A stretch of 5,239 nucleotides of DNA from an uncultured Kiloniellales bacterium (GTDB taxonomy: Bacteria > Pseudomonadota > Alphaproteobacteria > Kiloniellales > JAKSDN01), in NCBI GenBank assembly GCA_947259625.1, contig CAMYMY010000280.1, positions 1-5,239 on the forward strand, read 5' to 3'. Shown here piece after piece: positions 3,982 to 5,239 of the stretch (its first letter is position 1; every line of letters starts with the position of its first letter). Position numbers and translations under genes: made by a program. A model generated the notes under the pieces. That model was not told where the DNA came from, searched no databases, and saw nothing but the letters and a program-made list of their open reading frames with translations.

Positions 3982-4815
3982 ATGCAGGAACGCGCCTTCA
4001 TCAAGATGCACGGCCTCGGCAACGACTTCGTCGTGATCGACGCGCGCCGGGAGTCTTTCGATCTGGACGACGCGCAGGCGCGGGCGATCGCCGACCGGCG
4101 CAACGGCGTCGGCTGCGACCAGCTGATCGTCATGGAGCCGCCGGCCAGCGGCGCGGCCGACGTCTTCATGCGCATCCGCAACGCCGACGGCGGCGAGGTC
4201 GAGGCCTGCGGCAACGCCACGCGCTGCGTCGCCGCCCTGCTCATGGCCGAGCGCGGCGGCGAACGCTGCACCGTCGAGACCCGGGCCGGCCTGCTCGAGG
4301 CGAAGCCCGCCGGACCCGACCGGATCGCGGTCGACATGGGCGAGGCCAAGCTCGGCTGGCGGGACATCCCGCTCGCACGCGAGATGGACACCCTTCACCT
4401 GGAACTGTCCGAGGACGGCCTGTCGGACCCGGTGGCGGTCAACATCGGCAACCCGCACGCCGTCTTCTTCGTCGACGATGCCGAGGCGGTCGACCTGGCC
4501 CGTCTGGGCTCGCGGCTGGAGCACGATACGCTGTTCCCCGAGCGCGCCAACATCGGCGTCGCGCAGGTGAGCGGTGTGGACCGCTTGCGCCTGCGCGTCT
4601 GGGAGCGCGGCGTCGGGCTGACCCGCGCCTGCGGCACCGGCGCCTGCGCCGCTGCCGTCGCGGCCCACCGCCGCGGCCTGACGGGACACACGGTCGAGGT
4701 GGTACTGGACGGCGGCCCGCTGCTCCTCGAGTGGCGTGAGGACGGCCACGTGGTCATGACCGGACCGGTCGCGACCTCGTTCCGCGGCGTGTTGAATGGC
4801 GGCCTCCTGCCATGA
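3982..4815 (+). CDS. dapF: Diaminopimelate epimerase
   Basis: DapF converts LL-diaminopimelate to the meso form in the cytoplasm, supplying peptidoglycan cross-links and the lysine precursor, without cofactor. The 277-residue product has the normal length. Visible motifs are KMHGLGNDF (8-16), NGVGCDQ (41-47), the first catalytic cysteine Cys76 in EACGNATRC, NPHAV (157-161), ERANIGVAQ (187-195), the WERGVG segment with Glu208, and the second catalytic cysteine Cys217 in TRACGTGACAA. Both halves of the two-domain, internally repeated fold are complete. ATG 3982 is chosen over the in-frame GTG at 3835, because family members begin just before the MHGLGNDF motif and the upstream 49 codons are low-complexity with no RBS. 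It overlaps mtaB by ATGA. Confidence 0.97.
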   Translation: MQERAFIKMHGLGNDFVVIDARRESFDLDDAQARAIADRRNGVGCDQLIVMEPPASGAADVFMRIRNADGGEVEACGNATRCVAALLMAERGGERCTVETRAGLLEAKPAGPDRIAVDMGEAKLGWRDIPLAREMDTLHLELSEDGLSDPVAVNIGNPHAVFFVDDAEAVDLARLGSRLEHDTLFPERANIGVAQVSGVDRLRLRVWERGVGLTRACGTGACAAAVAAHRRGLTGHTVEVVLDGGPLLLEWREDGHVVMTGPVATSFRGVLNGGLLP

Positions 4816-5239
4816 CCACCGTGATCGAGGACAGCGAGATCATCACCTTCGGCTGCCGGCTGAACGCCTTCGAGTCCGAGGTGATGCGCGGCCATGCGCG
4901 GGCCGCGGGGCTGGACGGCGTGGTCATCGTCAACACCTGCGCCGTGACCGCCGAGGCCGAGCGGCAGGCGCGCCAGGCGATCCGGCGGGCCCGGCGCGAA
5001 CGGCCCGGCGCAGAGATCATCGTGACCGGCTGCGCTGCGCAGATCGACCCGGAGGCCTACGCCGCCATGGCCGAGGTCGACCGCGTGCTCGGCAACGAGG
5101 AAAAGCTGAAGCCCGAGAGCTTCGGGCCCGAGGCGCAGGAACGCATCGCGGTCGACGACATCATGACGGTAGAGCAGACCGCCGGCCATTTGATCGAGGG
5201 TTTCGAGGGCCGGACTCGCGCCTTCGTCCAGGTCCAGCA
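4812..5239 (+). CDS. mtaB: tRNA t6A37 methylthiotransferase MtaB (N-terminal part, cut by the window edge)
   Basis: MtaB is a radical-SAM enzyme that adds a methylthio group to C2 of N6-threonylcarbamoyladenosine at position 37 of ANN-decoding tRNAs, making ms2t6A, which helps codon reading. The 142 visible codons cover the N-terminal domain that holds the auxiliary 4Fe-4S cluster. Its cysteines are seen as TFGCRLNAFES (Cys15), VNTCAVTAEAERQ (Cys43) and VTGCAAQ (Cys74). The last residues, RAFVQVQ, are those that normally precede the radical-SAM CxxxCxxC motif, which lies beyond the edge. GCRLNAFES and EAERQARQA favour MtaB over the related MiaB and RimO. The ATG overlaps the dapF stop as ATGA and has no clear RBS of its own, so translation is probably coupled. 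Confidence 0.95.
   Translation, partial: MTTVIEDSEIITFGCRLNAFESEVMRGHARAAGLDGVVIVNTCAVTAEAERQARQAIRRARRERPGAEIIVTGCAAQIDPEAYAAMAEVDRVLGNEEKLKPESFGPEAQERIAVDDIMTVEQTAGHLIEGFEGRTRAFVQVQ

Noticed and set aside
3751..4749. A 332-codon minus-strand open frame opposite dapF
   Set aside because: It is antisense to a complete dapF with both catalytic cysteines. The product is low-complexity and no RBS or domain is seen.

Overview
The window looks like the chromosome of a GC-rich alphaproteobacterium, probably a free-living Rhodospirillales-type organism. The evidence is the Ffh, DapF and MtaB sequences, the long alanine/glutamate tail on ribosomal protein S16, and the gene order. No mobile-element gene, rRNA, tRNA or CRISPR array is visible.

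Left half, minus strand: ffh (SRP GTPase, 692-2059) is followed by rpsP (ribosomal protein S16, running off the left edge). This is the usual start of the ffh-rpsP-rimM-trmD-rplS translation/secretion operon. Upstream of ffh and also on the minus strand is a predicted outer-membrane-type lipoprotein of unknown function (2219-3055).

Middle: a second minus-strand unit has a 92-residue protein with a zinc-ribbon-like cysteine pattern (3227-3505). Before it is a 45-codon ORF (3502-3639) with a perfect AGGAGG site; its stop overlaps the start of the 92-residue gene as ATGA. The unit reads out of a strikingly AT-rich island (about 3655-3800; 26 G+C in the 120 bases 3661-3780). The island has a good sigma70-type promoter on the minus strand (TTGAGA-N17-TACAAT) and two perfect TTAA-N7-TTAA sequences, the recognition pattern of the alphaproteobacterial response regulator CtrA. 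Its six TTAA words are spaced as a mirror image (11-17-30-17-11) about position 3737.5, around a 7-bp inverted repeat. This is the most unusual part of the window.

Right half, plus strand: dapF (diaminopimelate epimerase, 3982-4815) overlaps mtaB (tRNA methylthiotransferase, from 4812, cut by the right edge) by ATGA. A TATAAC box ends 7 bases before the dapF ATG and no Shine-Dalgarno sequence is visible, so dapF may be translated from a leaderless mRNA.

Taken together, two conserved housekeeping operons diverge here (ffh-rpsP leftward, dapF-mtaB rightward, the latter often followed by ftsY in relatives). About 1.9 kb between them holds accessory material: the lipoprotein, the zinc-ribbon-like protein with its small upstream ORF, and the AT-rich, possibly cell-cycle-controlled, regulatory island.
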